DNA of 64,000 bases. Origin: Lignipirellula cremea. Lineage in GTDB: Bacteria; Planctomycetota; Planctomycetia; Pirellulales; Pirellulaceae. The position numbers and the translations under genes were made by a program. The stretch spans positions 3,515,001-3,579,000 of the forward strand of contig NZ_CP036433.1 in the NCBI RefSeq assembly GCF_007751035.1, in the 5' to 3' direction. Position 1 is the first letter of the stretch, and each line of letters starts with the position of its first letter. Under the pieces are notes generated by a model that did not search any database, was not told the DNA's origin, and saw only the letters and a program-made list of their open reading frames with translations. Positions 28,085 through 36,819 of the stretch are shown one piece after another.

Positions 28085-29329
28085 TTACGAACTGGCTGAC
28101 GTTTCTTCTTCGCGGGAGCCGCCCCCGAGCATTTCCACCGCCAGGGCGGCCGCTTCCCGCAGGATGCGCTGCTGGGTGGCGGCGTCGGTCACCATGACGG
28201 CGGAGGTCAGGGCGGCCGCTTCGCCTTCCATGTCGAGCAGCGATTCCAGCTCCGGCATTTCCGCACCGGGCTGCTGCAGCTCGTGCACGGCGCGGAGGAA
28301 GTCGCCCATGATGGTGTCTTCTTCGTACCAGGCCGACGGGAAGCCGGCGGGCGCCGCCATTTCCACCGCGACGGTCCAGGCGGCCGGCGAGCGATGGCCG
28401 TATTCGCTGCGTAGTTCCGCAACCAACTGATCGACGGTGGATCCTTCCCGGGCCTGGGAACCCAGCCAGGCGCCGCCTTCTAGTTCAAAACAGAACAGAT
28501 GGGCGGCCCCGCCGGCGTCGGAAAGTACGCTCTGCAGGCGCTGGCGGATCAGTCGCCGGGCGTCGGCCAGGTTGGCCCGCGGATCGAGGGTGATTTTTTC
28601 GATACGCCAACGGATCACATCGACCGGAATGTTTTTGATGCGGATCTGTCCCGTCCGGTCGGTCTGCACCAGCAGGCAGCCGTGGGGGCCGTCTTCGGCG
28701 GGAGAACGACCCTGGTGCGTGCCAGGATAGTAAGCGGTGCGGGGGGCGATCGCCAGTTTTTTCCGGTCGTGCCTGCCGCCCAGAGCCCAGTAATGGATGG
28801 GCATTTTGGACAAGCCATCGGTTTCGGCCCGGCCGTAATAGGCGACAATGTTGAACAGGTTGGGGTGTTCCGGTTTGAAATCTGTTGGCCGGAACTTGCG
28901 ATCGGCGTGCCAGCTTTGGCCCGAGATCGAAGCGGCCGGTTCTTCGCCGCGGTAGTGCACCAGTTCTTCGACTTCGTGGGAGGAGAACAGGTGGACGTTT
29001 GGCGGCAAGGCGATGGCCGACGGCCAGCGGTCAGGTGCATCGACCTGCCCGCCTACCCAGTATACGGAGATCCCGGCTTCGTTCAGGCGGGAGAATTGCT
29101 CGATCAGAAAGGAGATGGCCCGGGGACCCGCGCCTTCGACATGGACGATATCTCCGGAGAGGATAATAAAGTCTACGTTTTCGGTCATCGCTGCTTCAAA
29201 AGCGGCGGCAGCGGCCCGATAGGGGGCGTCGACTAACAGCTCGCGCAGATGGTCTGGCGCTTCGGCCATTCCATACAGCGGTTGTTCGAGATGAAAATCC
29301 GACGCATGTATGAAGCGAAGATCGAGCAT
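28085..29329 (-). CDS. SbcD/YhaO-like metallophosphoesterase with degenerate motifs
   Basis: A 414-residue partner of the YhaN-like ATPase, resembling Mre11/SbcD/YhaO exonucleases. Motif I (IHASDFHL) and motif II (LSGDIVH) are intact. The position of motif III (GNHD) instead reads VGGQVDAPDRW, losing the Asn-His pair, and the final GHxH reads ALGGRHDRK. Nuclease activity is therefore uncertain. The segment after it (YYPGTHQGRSPAEDGPHGC) is typical of YhaO. The start is the ATG at 29329 with GGAGGAC just upstream. It is the first gene of the pair and lies 84 bases ahead of the ATPase gene. Confidence 0.84.
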   Translation of the reverse strand: MLDLRFIHASDFHLEQPLYGMAEAPDHLRELLVDAPYRAAAAAFEAAMTENVDFIILSGDIVHVEGAGPRAISFLIEQFSRLNEAGISVYWVGGQVDAPDRWPSAIALPPNVHLFSSHEVEELVHYRGEEPAASISGQSWHADRKFRPTDFKPEHPNLFNIVAYYGRAETDGLSKMPIHYWALGGRHDRKKLAIAPRTAYYPGTHQGRSPAEDGPHGCLLVQTDRTGQIRIKNIPVDVIRWRIEKITLDPRANLADARRLIRQRLQSVLSDAGGAAHLFCFELEGGAWLGSQAREGSTVDQLVAELRSEYGHRSPAAWTVAVEMAAPAGFPSAWYEEDTIMGDFLRAVHELQQPGAEMPELESLLDMEGEAAALTSAVMVTDAATQQRILREAAALAVEMLGGGSREEETSASS

Positions 29330-30020
29330 CGGCGTCCTCCGTGCGCTGGAGAGTTTGCTGGTTGACCGAACGGGCGGCGAACGCAAACCCAAACCATCCT
29401 TGGGGGTGTCTTTGTCGGGGCGCCAGGCCACAATAGGAACTCAGTGCCAAATTTAATAAATCCGTCTGGCGTGCGAACTCCTTCACGGAGGGTTCGTTTT
29501 CCAGGCCGATTTTTTCGATTTTGCGCTCGGTCCTTTATCCGTTCCAAGGGGGTCGGTGGGAACGGATTCGTGTTCTGGGCTGGCAGGCGGAACCACTTTG
29601 GGACCGCACTGTTTGAAAATTTTACCCTATCGAGGAGCCCCTGACTACGCCAATCTGCAGCAGTCGCAGCGCCAGCGAGAAGTCAGCGAAAGCAGCTGGC
29701 GCCGAAATTTGCCAGCTACCATTCAGGGGGCGTTTTCCCCTGTGGTCGTCACGAGTCGAGTGAGCATCCCGACTGGCGAGTTCTTTTCGGGTTTTTCTCG
29801 GCGAGAATTTCGTATCAGCGAATTCGCCCTTCGTCGCCACGGCCCGACGAGAAACCGAGTAAAAGTGCAGGATGCGAAGTCATCTCCCTGGCGGCGGATC
29901 GCCGGCCAGGTCAACCTGTCGGGCTCGTCCGGCACTTTCCGCCCCTCTATGGGAAACCTATAATCAATGGCATTGAATGGGGTCGCTCTTTACCAGGCGT
30001 TGCATTCCACCTGTAGGGCC
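29330..30020. other. Intergenic region between divergent genes, no gene seen
   Basis: About 690 bases between the SbcD-like gene and the NfeD operon, which diverge. It should carry promoters for both. A TATAAT hexamer sits at 29959-29964, but no good -35 lies 16-18 bases upstream, so it is noted as suggestive only. No coding frame in the stretch is supported by composition or similarity. Confidence 0.4.
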
Positions 30021-32342
30021 ATGAATTTTCCAGCGGTTGCCCGTTGCCGGTTTTCGCAGGGCCGACGCCGAGCGTCGCGTTGGGGTTCGCTGCTTATCGC
30101 CGCGGCTGCCTTGCTGTTGCTGGCCGCCGACGATGGCGAAAAACCTCGACGCGGTAAATTGCCGCTCACCAAAAAGTCGCCTGCACTGGACGCTGACGCG
30201 TTGGCGCAGGATGCCGAGCCACGGGTGGAAGCTCCGACTGAGGAGCCCGTCGCACAAGGGGCCAATCCCAAGGCCGACGCCCGAACGGCCTATCTGGTCA
30301 CCGCCCCGCTGCCCATTTCGGGCTCGGTCGATACGCAGATCAAACGCCGGATCCACCAGGTGCTGGAGTCCCTGCCCGAAACGGGCGAGCGGCCGATTCT
30401 GGTGATCGAGTTCCAGGCGGCGGCCGGCGATGCGGGCGAAGGCAGCGAGTTTGAAAGGGCCTTTTCTCTGGCCCGTTATCTTTCCAGTCCTGAGCTTAGC
30501 AAAGTCCGGACGGTGGCGTTTTTGCCGCAGTCCGTCCGCGGCCACGCCGTTCTTCCGATCCTGGCCTGTGAAGAGATCGTGATGGGGCCCGAGGCCGAAC
30601 TGGGCCCAGCAGGCCAGGGGGAAGAGTTCGTCGACAGCACGCTGGCGGGCGCCTATTCCGACATTGCCAAACGCCGCCAGGTCATTCCGCCGGCGATGGC
30701 CCTGGCGATGCTCGACCGGAAGCTGAAGGTCGTCAAGGTGGAAACGACCTCCGGCGATCGGTACGTCGTGGAGGCCGACCTGGCGAAGATTCCCCAGGCG
30801 GACATCATCGCGATTGAAACCATCTCGCCCTCGGGAGAGATCGCCAGTTTTTCGGCCAGCGAATTGCGCGTGAAGTACGGCTGGGTCAGCCATCTGGCCG
30901 AGGACCAAAGGCGCCTGGCCCTGGAACTGCAGCTGGATCCGAATGCGCTGCGCAGCGACTTGTCGCTGGGTGGCGACTGGAAGGCGGTGCAGATTAAACT
31001 GAAGGGGCCCGTGCAGGGGGCCGACATGCGCTGGATGCAGCAGTCGCTGGAAAAATTGATCGCCGCCAAAGACGCGAATTTTGTTCTGGTCTGGATCGAT
31101 AGCCCCGGCGGCTCCCTGGAAGACAGCATGCAGCTGGCCAATTTTCTGGCCGACTTCAACCCCAGCGAGGTCCGCACGGTCGCCTATGTTCCCGAGGAAG
31201 CGCTGGCCGACGCCACCCTGGTGGCGCTGGCGTGCGACATGCTGGTGATGGGGCCGAGGGCTCGCCTGGGAGGCCCGGGCGAACTGCAGTGGTCCGAACG
31301 GGATCGGGTTAATTTCCGGCTGGCGGTGCGTTCCCTGGCGGAGTCCAAAAGCCGCGACTGGTCCATGCTGGCCGCGCTGGTCGATCCGGAGCAGACGCTG
31401 CACCAGTACGTGCATCGCACCACCCGGGCCCGCCGCTTCCTGACCGAGGAAGAATACGAAGCGGACCCGCAACGTGATCGCTGGACCAAAGGTCGCGAAG
31501 TCAACACGCAGAATGGTTTGTCGGGCGAACAGGCCGTGGAGATGGGGCTGGCCCGCCACCTGGCCGAGAACTACGGCGAGTTCAAGATTTTGAATCAGCT
31601 GGAGCAGGACCCGACGACGATGGAGCCGAACTGGGTGTATGGCTTTGTTGAAAGCCTGTCTCAGCAATGGATTGCCCGCTTGCTGCTGTTTATTGGGATA
31701 TCCTGTTTGCTGACCGAGCTTTCCCAGCCGGGGCTGAGCGCGCCGGGATTTATTTCGTTCGTCTGCTTTTTGCTCTTCTTCTGGAGCCAATTCCTGCATG
31801 GCACGGCCGACGCGTTGGAGATTCTGTTGTTTGTGGCCGGATTGATCTGCCTGATTCTGGAGATGTTTGTCGTGCCGGGCGTCGGCGTTTTTGGCGTCGG
31901 TGGGCTGTTCATGATGGTGCTTTCCATCGTGCTGGTTAGCCAGACTTTTGTCATTCCCCAGAACAGCTACCAGCTGGAGCAACTGGCCCAGTCGGTGACG
32001 ATCGCGATGGCCGGCATGGCGGGGGCGGGCGTTACCCTGTACGCCATCCGGCGATTTTTGCCGCATCTGCCGTTCTTCAGTCATCTGATGCTGAAGCCGG
32101 CCGAAGGAGAAGAGCTGGCCGAACGGAATCGACGGGAAGAATACATTTCGTGGGAACATCTGCTGGGAAAACGCGGCGTAACCGTCTCCCGACTGGCTCC
32201 GTCGGGCAAGGCCCAGTTTGGAGATGATGTGATCAGCGTGATTAGCGACAGCGAATTGATTCCCGCCGGCGTGGCCGTCACGGTAATGGAAGTTTCCGGC
32301 AGCCGCGTGCTGGTCGCGCCGGTCGAAACGGCCAGCGGTTGA
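30021..32342 (+). CDS. NfeD-like membrane protein with tandem Clp/SppA-like domains
   Basis: A 773-residue protein. After a signal peptide (about residues 1-35) come two ClpP/SppA-type domains, then four to five membrane helices (from about residue 545) and a C-terminal NfeD OB-fold domain (LGKRGVTVSRLAPSGKAQFG). In active NfeD/SppA proteases the nucleophile lies in an A-S-A-G type motif. Here the equivalent sites read VRGHAVLPILACEE (domain 1) and ALADATLVALACD (domain 2), so both lack Ser. It is probably a pseudoprotease scaffold. It heads an operon with a short NfeD protein and FloA. An upstream ATG at 29967 is possible, but a -10-like hexamer overlaps that region and the ATG at 30021 gives a cleaner signal peptide. 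Confidence 0.85.
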   Translation: MNFPAVARCRFSQGRRRASRWGSLLIAAAALLLLAADDGEKPRRGKLPLTKKSPALDADALAQDAEPRVEAPTEEPVAQGANPKADARTAYLVTAPLPISGSVDTQIKRRIHQVLESLPETGERPILVIEFQAAAGDAGEGSEFERAFSLARYLSSPELSKVRTVAFLPQSVRGHAVLPILACEEIVMGPEAELGPAGQGEEFVDSTLAGAYSDIAKRRQVIPPAMALAMLDRKLKVVKVETTSGDRYVVEADLAKIPQADIIAIETISPSGEIASFSASELRVKYGWVSHLAEDQRRLALELQLDPNALRSDLSLGGDWKAVQIKLKGPVQGADMRWMQQSLEKLIAAKDANFVLVWIDSPGGSLEDSMQLANFLADFNPSEVRTVAYVPEEALADATLVALACDMLVMGPRARLGGPGELQWSERDRVNFRLAVRSLAESKSRDWSMLAALVDPEQTLHQYVHRTTRARRFLTEEEYEADPQRDRWTKGREVNTQNGLSGEQAVEMGLARHLAENYGEFKILNQLEQDPTTMEPNWVYGFVESLSQQWIARLLLFIGISCLLTELSQPGLSAPGFISFVCFLLFFWSQFLHGTADALEILLFVAGLICLILEMFVVPGVGVFGVGGLFMMVLSIVLVSQTFVIPQNSYQLEQLAQSVTIAMAGMAGAGVTLYAIRRFLPHLPFFSHLMLKPAEGEELAERNRREEYISWEHLLGKRGVTVSRLAPSGKAQFGDDVISVISDSELIPAGVAVTVMEVSGSRVLVAPVETASG

Positions 32343-32455
32343 CCCTCCAGGAACAAAGGGGCGGCGACTGGGATAAGCAAGTGTCGCTGCGAACCAACGG
32401 TCGAGGACTACTGCCGAGGTTGAACGTTACGGGAAGGGTTGTCGGTCGATAGCTT

Positions 32456-33061
32456 ATGGATACTTATTTAGTCTGGGCGGTACTGCTGGTCTTTCTGGGG
32501 CTTTTTCTGCTGGTGGCGGAGTTCTTTATTCCGTCGGCGGGCTCGATTAGCATCCTGGCGCTGCTGGCGTTTCTGGCGGCCGTATTTTTTGGATTCCGCG
32601 TGAGTGCGGTCGCAGGACTTTTGATTCTAATCTTTGAATCGCTGGCGGCGCCGTTTCTGTTTTACATCGGCGTGCGGATCTGGCCGTCGTCCCCGATGGG
32701 ACGGTTGATGTTGATCCCGCGCCCCGTGCATCCCGACGCCATGCTGCCGCAAAGCGAAGCGTATCACCGGCGGGACCTGGTTGGTAAACTAGGGATCGCC
32801 AAAACGAAGATGCTGCCCAGCGGCTCGATCCTGGTCGAAGGCCGCACCTATGACGCTAGCGCTCAGGGAGTCGCCATTGAGGCCGGTCAGGCCGTCCGGG
32901 TAACGGCGGTAAACGGGAATCGACTGCAGGTGCGGCCGAGCGACGAACGGCCGGAGTCGCCCGCTCCGGCGCCGCTGGGCCCCGAGGCTTCGGAGGAAGA
33001 GATTTTGTCGCAGCCGCTGGAAAACCTTGACCTGGAAGCACTCGACGACCCGTTGGCTTGA
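32456..33061 (+). CDS. Short NfeD family protein
   Basis: A 201-residue protein with three N-terminal membrane helices (about residues 5-28, 30-50 and 52-78) and a C-terminal OB-fold NfeD domain (LVGKLGIAKTKMLPSGSILVEG). It ends with an acidic tail. It is the protease-free class of NfeD that pairs with flotillins. It lies between the long NfeD gene (112 bases upstream) and floA (99 bases downstream) on the same strand. This order matches the yqeZ-yqfB/floA type of cluster in other bacteria. Confidence 0.85.
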   Translation: MDTYLVWAVLLVFLGLFLLVAEFFIPSAGSISILALLAFLAAVFFGFRVSAVAGLLILIFESLAAPFLFYIGVRIWPSSPMGRLMLIPRPVHPDAMLPQSEAYHRRDLVGKLGIAKTKMLPSGSILVEGRTYDASAQGVAIEAGQAVRVTAVNGNRLQVRPSDERPESPAPAPLGPEASEEEILSQPLENLDLEALDDPLA

Positions 33062-33160
33062 CAACCGCCAGAGGGTGGGATAAACCACTCTTGCACCAAA
33101 CACTGCCGCGCCTCCTTTGAAAAAGAATCTCGGCGCCTCCCTTCTTAATGTGGGCCGACA

Positions 33161-34177
33161 ATGGACAACGAAATCGTCGTCGTAGGAATCCTGATGGCCG
33201 GCTTTGTCGGCCTGTTAGTCGGTTTGATCGTGCTGGGCGTCATCGCCAGCTACTTCCGACTGTGGGTTCGCTCTTATTTAACGGGCGCAGGGATTGGGAT
33301 TTTTGACCTGATCGGCATGTCGTTTCGTAAGGTCCGGGCGTCGCAAATTGTGCAAAGCAAAATCATGGCGGTGCAGGCCGGCCTGACCGATCCTGACATT
33401 ACGACCAAAGCGCTCGAGGCCCATTACCTGTCGCAAGGGAACGTGCCGCTGGTGATTCGGGCGTTGATCGCCGCCAACAAAGCGAAGATCATCAATCTCA
33501 CCTTCCGCGAAGCGACTGCCATCGACCTCGCCGGCCGTAACGTGCTGGAAGCGGTGCAGACCAGCGTTTATCCCAAAGTCATCGACTGCCCCGGCAGGGC
33601 CTCTGGTCGTGAGTCGCTGGACGCCGTCGCGAAAGACGGTATCCAACTCAAGGTGAAGGCCCGCGTCACCGTGCGAGCGAACCTGCAGCAGTTGATCGGC
33701 GGCGCCACCGAGGAAACAATCGTCGCCCGCGTGGGCGAAGGCATCGTGAGTGCCATCGGTTCCGCCGATTCGCACAGCCAGGTTCTGGAAAACCCGGACA
33801 TGATCTCCCGCGCCGTGCTCTCTCGCCGGCTGGATTCGCAAACGGCGTTTGAAATCGTTTCGATCGACATCGCCGATATCGACGTGGGCGAGAACATCGG
33901 CGCCCGACTGCAGGCCGACCAGGCCGAAGCCGACCTTCGCGTCGCCCGCGCCGCTGCTGAAGGCCGCCGAGCCCGGGCCGTAGCGACGGAACAGGAACGG
34001 GTCGCCGAGATTGAAGCCAGCCGCGCCATGCTGGTCGAGGCCGAAGCCGAAGTGCCGAAAGCGATGGCCGAAGCGTTCGAGACGGGCAAGCTGGGAATTC
34101 TCGACTACTACAAAATGCGGAACATCCAGGCTGACACCGACATGCGGAAGACGATCGCCACGTCGGGAGGCCGCTAA
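33161..34177 (+). CDS. floA: Flotillin-like protein FloA
   Basis: A 338-residue membrane-microdomain scaffold (UPF0365 family). A single N-terminal membrane hairpin ([20 protein letters not shown]) is followed by the FloA core: [13 protein letters not shown], then [17 protein letters not shown]. The SPFH/band-7 region reads [21 protein letters not shown]. The C-terminal Ala/Glu-rich coiled coil ([20 protein letters not shown]) mediates oligomerisation. Length is normal. FloA assembles lipid-raft-like domains and works with NfeD proteins, both of which are encoded immediately upstream. Its stop codon overlaps the start codon of the next gene by one base. Confidence 0.95.
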   Translation: MDNEIVVVGILMAGFVGLLVGLIVLGVIASYFRLWVRSYLTGAGIGIFDLIGMSFRKVRASQIVQSKIMAVQAGLTDPDITTKALEAHYLSQGNVPLVIRALIAANKAKIINLTFREATAIDLAGRNVLEAVQTSVYPKVIDCPGRASGRESLDAVAKDGIQLKVKARVTVRANLQQLIGGATEETIVARVGEGIVSAIGSADSHSQVLENPDMISRAVLSRRLDSQTAFEIVSIDIADIDVGENIGARLQADQAEADLRVARAAAEGRRARAVATEQERVAEIEASRAMLVEAEAEVPKAMAEAFETGKLGILDYYKMRNIQADTDMRKTIATSGGR

Positions 34178-34644
34178 TGTCGTCCGACGAGATTGCCGAT
34201 TTTATCCGCCGCGCCGCAGCGCGACGCCAGCAACAGCAGCAAGGGCGACCCGCGCCGGCTCCTCCGCCGCCCGCTCCCGCGCCGCCGCAACAGCAGCGTC
34301 CGCCATCGCGCCGTCCTGCTGCGCCGATGGAACCGGAGATTGTCGAAGTCCAGCTGGTCGAAAATCAGGGAGGCCTGTCGCACCGCGACGCCCATCTGGC
34401 CGATGATATCGAACAAACCGACGAGCGGATGGAGGCCCATCTGCACACGGCGTTTGATCATCAACTGGGATCGTTGGATTCATCGACCGAGGTTGCTTCC
34501 ATCAAGGAGTTTTCCTACGACGACAAGCCGGTCGAAAAGAAGGGATTGGCCCACGACCTGCTGGCTATGTTCCGTTCCAAGACCGACGTGCGCAAGGCCA
34601 TTCTGATGTCGGAAATCTTCCAGAGGCCCGAGCAGCGCTGGTAG
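34177..34644 (+). CDS. Uncharacterised protein coupled to floA
   Basis: A 155-residue soluble protein. The N-terminus (SSDEIADFIRRAAARRQ) is followed by a Pro/Gln/Arg-rich linker (residues about 16-50). A C-terminal part follows with EIVEVQLVENQGGLSHRDAH and a final helix LAHDLLAMFRSKTDVRKAILMSEI. I do not recognise a known domain. Its ATG overlaps the floA TAA (TAATG), so translation is coupled. This makes it a likely partner of the flotillin scaffold. There is no membrane segment. Confidence 0.75.
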   Translation: MSSDEIADFIRRAAARRQQQQQGRPAPAPPPPAPAPPQQQRPPSRRPAAPMEPEIVEVQLVENQGGLSHRDAHLADDIEQTDERMEAHLHTAFDHQLGSLDSSTEVASIKEFSYDDKPVEKKGLAHDLLAMFRSKTDVRKAILMSEIFQRPEQRW

Positions 34645-34661
34645 GGCAGGTGGCCACCGTC

Positions 34662-34684
34662 GGCGTCTGATTGAGTCAGGCGCC
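34662..34684 (+). terminator. Possible terminator of the NfeD-FloA operon
   Basis: GGCGTCTGA (34662-34670) can pair with TCAGGCGCC (34676-34684) around loop TTGAG, with one G-T wobble. It begins 18 bases after the last stop codon. The following sequence is only moderately T-rich, so the call is tentative. Confidence 0.4.
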
Positions 34685-34774
34685 GCGCAGGGCTTTCTCT
34701 TTCCGATCGCAAAAGGACGCATTGTTTGTCGCCTTTCCCCTTGCGAAAGTCGACCTTCGAACTCGGCCCGCTGC

Positions 34775-35104
34775 TTAATTCCGCCAGGTCGGTTTCTTCT
34801 TGCGCGAATTGGGATGCCGGGTGGAAGTGAGCGGACCCAGCCGGGCGCCGGGAAACTTATCGATCAGTTCGACCTTCTCGGCCCTTTGCTCTTTTTTCAG
34901 CTGGGCTTCGGTAGGGTCTTCACCGCGAATCCGCTGGCTGGGCATCACCAGATCGAACCGGACGCACTGTCCCGGCGGAATCTTCGGCGGAGGGCCTTCC
35001 AGGCCGAGCGTCGATACGTGGAAGAAGATATCGGGTCCACGTTCCGGTTTGATAAAGCCGAAGCCTTTGTCGGGAAAGAATTGGATTACCGTTCCATACT
35101 GCAT
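34775..35104 (-). CDS. Cold-shock-domain protein
   Basis: A 109-residue protein. Residues 1-65 form a cold-shock domain: YGTVIQFFPDKGFGFIKPE carries the RNP1-like motif (KGFGFI) and DIFFHVSTL is RNP2-like, so it should bind single-stranded nucleic acid. The C-terminal 40 residues are charged (TEAQLKKEQRAEKVELID) and end in a basic RKKKPTWRN tail, which is longer than in a minimal CspA. The ATG at 35104 (MQYGTVIQFF) matches the usual domain start; longer in-frame starts upstream look non-homologous. Confidence 0.85.
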   Translation of the reverse strand: MQYGTVIQFFPDKGFGFIKPERGPDIFFHVSTLGLEGPPPKIPPGQCVRFDLVMPSQRIRGEDPTEAQLKKEQRAEKVELIDKFPGARLGPLTSTRHPNSRKKKPTWRN

Positions 35105-35420
35105 CGGGTTTTGAACTCTGCGAACGAACGAAGAAGTGGCGACTTTCGACGAACCAGGCAATTGTCACCCTGGAGTCGCCCTGGAGTCGCCTGGAAATGG
35201 CGGGCGCTGCCAGCAAAGCAGAGCCGCCGCGTCTTTTCAATGTACCGCAGGCGAGCCGTTTTAGGAATTGCCTGGCCAGCGGGACGCAGATTTCGCCAGG
35301 ACGAGAAATCGGCGAGCGCCGGGCCATTTTTTGCGAGGAAAGGTTTCAATTCGGTCCGCGGGCGGTCTATGATGACCGGACATCGATGCCAAGAATTCCG
35401 TTCCGGTTGGGGAGGTGTGC

Positions 35421-36797
35421 GTGGTTATTCGTCTTGTGATTGCTTGCTGGGTCGGTCTGTTGTGGGTTCCCGCGCTGGCTGCGGCCGATACCTGGCGCAG
35501 TGGTGTCGCTAAAGCGGTGATCACTCCGGCCAAACCGATGTACATGGCCGGGTACGCCGGACGCGACCATCCCGCGGAAGGTAAGTTGACCGAACTATGG
35601 GCCAAAGCGCTCGCCATCAGCGCGGGCGACGAACCAGCCGCCCTGCTGGTGACGCTGGACCTGGTCGGCATCGATCGCGAACTGGCTCTGGGCATTCGCA
35701 CCCGTCTGCAGGAGAAGCATCGCCTGCCGCTGGCGAACATTGTGCTGTGCACGTCGCACACGCATACGGGGCCGATCGTGGCGAAAAACCTGCGGCCGAT
35801 GCATTATCTGCTCCTCGACAAACATCAGCAGAAACAGGTCGACGATTATGCCGACTTCCTGGCGGATACCGTGGTGCGGATCGGCGGCGAAGCGCTCGCG
35901 AACCTGGCGCCAGCCGAACTGGCCTGGGGAGAAGGAAGGGCGGACTTTGCGGTCAACCGGCGGAACAATCCGGCGGCAGAGGTGCCGACGTTACGGGCGG
36001 AGGGCCGCCTGCGCGGTCCCTTCGATCATGCAGTCCCTGTGCTGACGGTGCGGAACGACCAGGGCGACATGCAGGCGATCGTGTTCGGCTATGCGTGCCA
36101 TGCCACGGTGCTCAACAGTTATCGCTGGTCGGGCGACTATCCGGGCTTTGCCCAGATCGACCTGGAGAAGAACCATCCCGGTTGCCAGGCGATGTTCTGG
36201 GCTGGCTGCGGGGCCGATCAGAATCCCTTGCCCCGCCGCACCACGGAGCTTGCCGAGCAATACGGCAAGGCTCTGGCCGTTGCGGTCGAGTCGGTGATCG
36301 ACGGGAAACTGCAGCCGCTGCCGGCCCGTTTTTCCAGTCGCTACCGCGAGGAGCCGCTGGCACTGGCGAAACTGCCCACGCGTGAAGAGCTGATCGAGGC
36401 GGCCGCTTCCAAGGATCGCTTCGTTGCTTCCCGGGCTCGCGCCCATCTGCAGCAACTGGACGACGGCAAAAGCCTGCTGGCGAAGTACCCCTACCCGATC
36501 CAGTCCTGGCGACTGGGCGACAAGCTGCAGTGGGTTTTCCTGGGAGGCGAGGTGGTGGTCGACTTTGCGCTGCGGATCCGCTCGGAATCGGCGGGGCCCG
36601 TCTGGATCGCCGCGTACAGCAACGATGTGATGGCTTATATCCCTTCGTTACGGGTGCTGCGTGAAGGCGGCTATGAAGGCGCCAGCGCGATGATTTATTA
36701 TGGACTGCCTGGCGTATGGGCGGAGACGGTCGAAGAAACGATTGTGAAAGAAGTCGCCCGCCAGTCGGCCGACCTGCAGCCAGCCGTCTCCCCGTGA
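35421..36797 (+). CDS. Exported neutral/alkaline ceramidase-like protein
   Basis: A 458-residue protein with a signal peptide (VIRLVIACWVGLLWVPALA). It matches the neutral/alkaline non-lysosomal ceramidase family: VAKAVITPAKPMYMAGYAGR, then CTSHTHTGP with the zinc-binding His pair, and GYACHATVL further on. WAGCGADQNP is another conserved segment. Members of this family in planctomycetes are numerous and their true substrate is often unknown. I chose the GTG at 35421 because GGGGAGG lies about five bases upstream; a GTG two codons earlier is also possible. It lies 22 bases ahead of the JAB gene on the same strand, so it may share that transcript. Confidence 0.85.
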   Translation: MVIRLVIACWVGLLWVPALAAADTWRSGVAKAVITPAKPMYMAGYAGRDHPAEGKLTELWAKALAISAGDEPAALLVTLDLVGIDRELALGIRTRLQEKHRLPLANIVLCTSHTHTGPIVAKNLRPMHYLLLDKHQQKQVDDYADFLADTVVRIGGEALANLAPAELAWGEGRADFAVNRRNNPAAEVPTLRAEGRLRGPFDHAVPVLTVRNDQGDMQAIVFGYACHATVLNSYRWSGDYPGFAQIDLEKNHPGCQAMFWAGCGADQNPLPRRTTELAEQYGKALAVAVESVIDGKLQPLPARFSSRYREEPLALAKLPTREELIEAAASKDRFVASRARAHLQQLDDGKSLLAKYPYPIQSWRLGDKLQWVFLGGEVVVDFALRIRSESAGPVWIAAYSNDVMAYIPSLRVLREGGYEGASAMIYYGLPGVWAETVEETIVKEVARQSADLQPAVSP

Positions 36798-36819
36798 TGA
36801 AATTCCGTTGAGCGACTCC

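Noticed and set aside
24287-29329. Reading the SbcD/YhaN-like pair as a phage-defence island
   Set aside because: Such pairs are normal in many genomes as DNA-repair-type complexes, and the neighbours are housekeeping or unrelated genes with no other defence markers.
29959-29964. TATAAT as the -10 element of the NfeD operon
   Set aside because: There is no acceptable -35 at 16-18 bases upstream, so a chance match is likely; it was used only as a weak argument for the downstream start codon.
29964-32159. Long open frame (about 730 codons) on the minus strand opposite the NfeD gene
   Set aside because: It is a composition shadow: the plus-strand frame has membrane helices and family motifs in order, and the opposite frame shows no recognisable motif.
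35166-35191. Short direct repeat (CCTGGAGTCGC twice) upstream of the cold-shock gene
   Set aside because: Only about two copies of an 11-base unit in a GC-rich stretch; too short to call an operator or a tandem repeat element.
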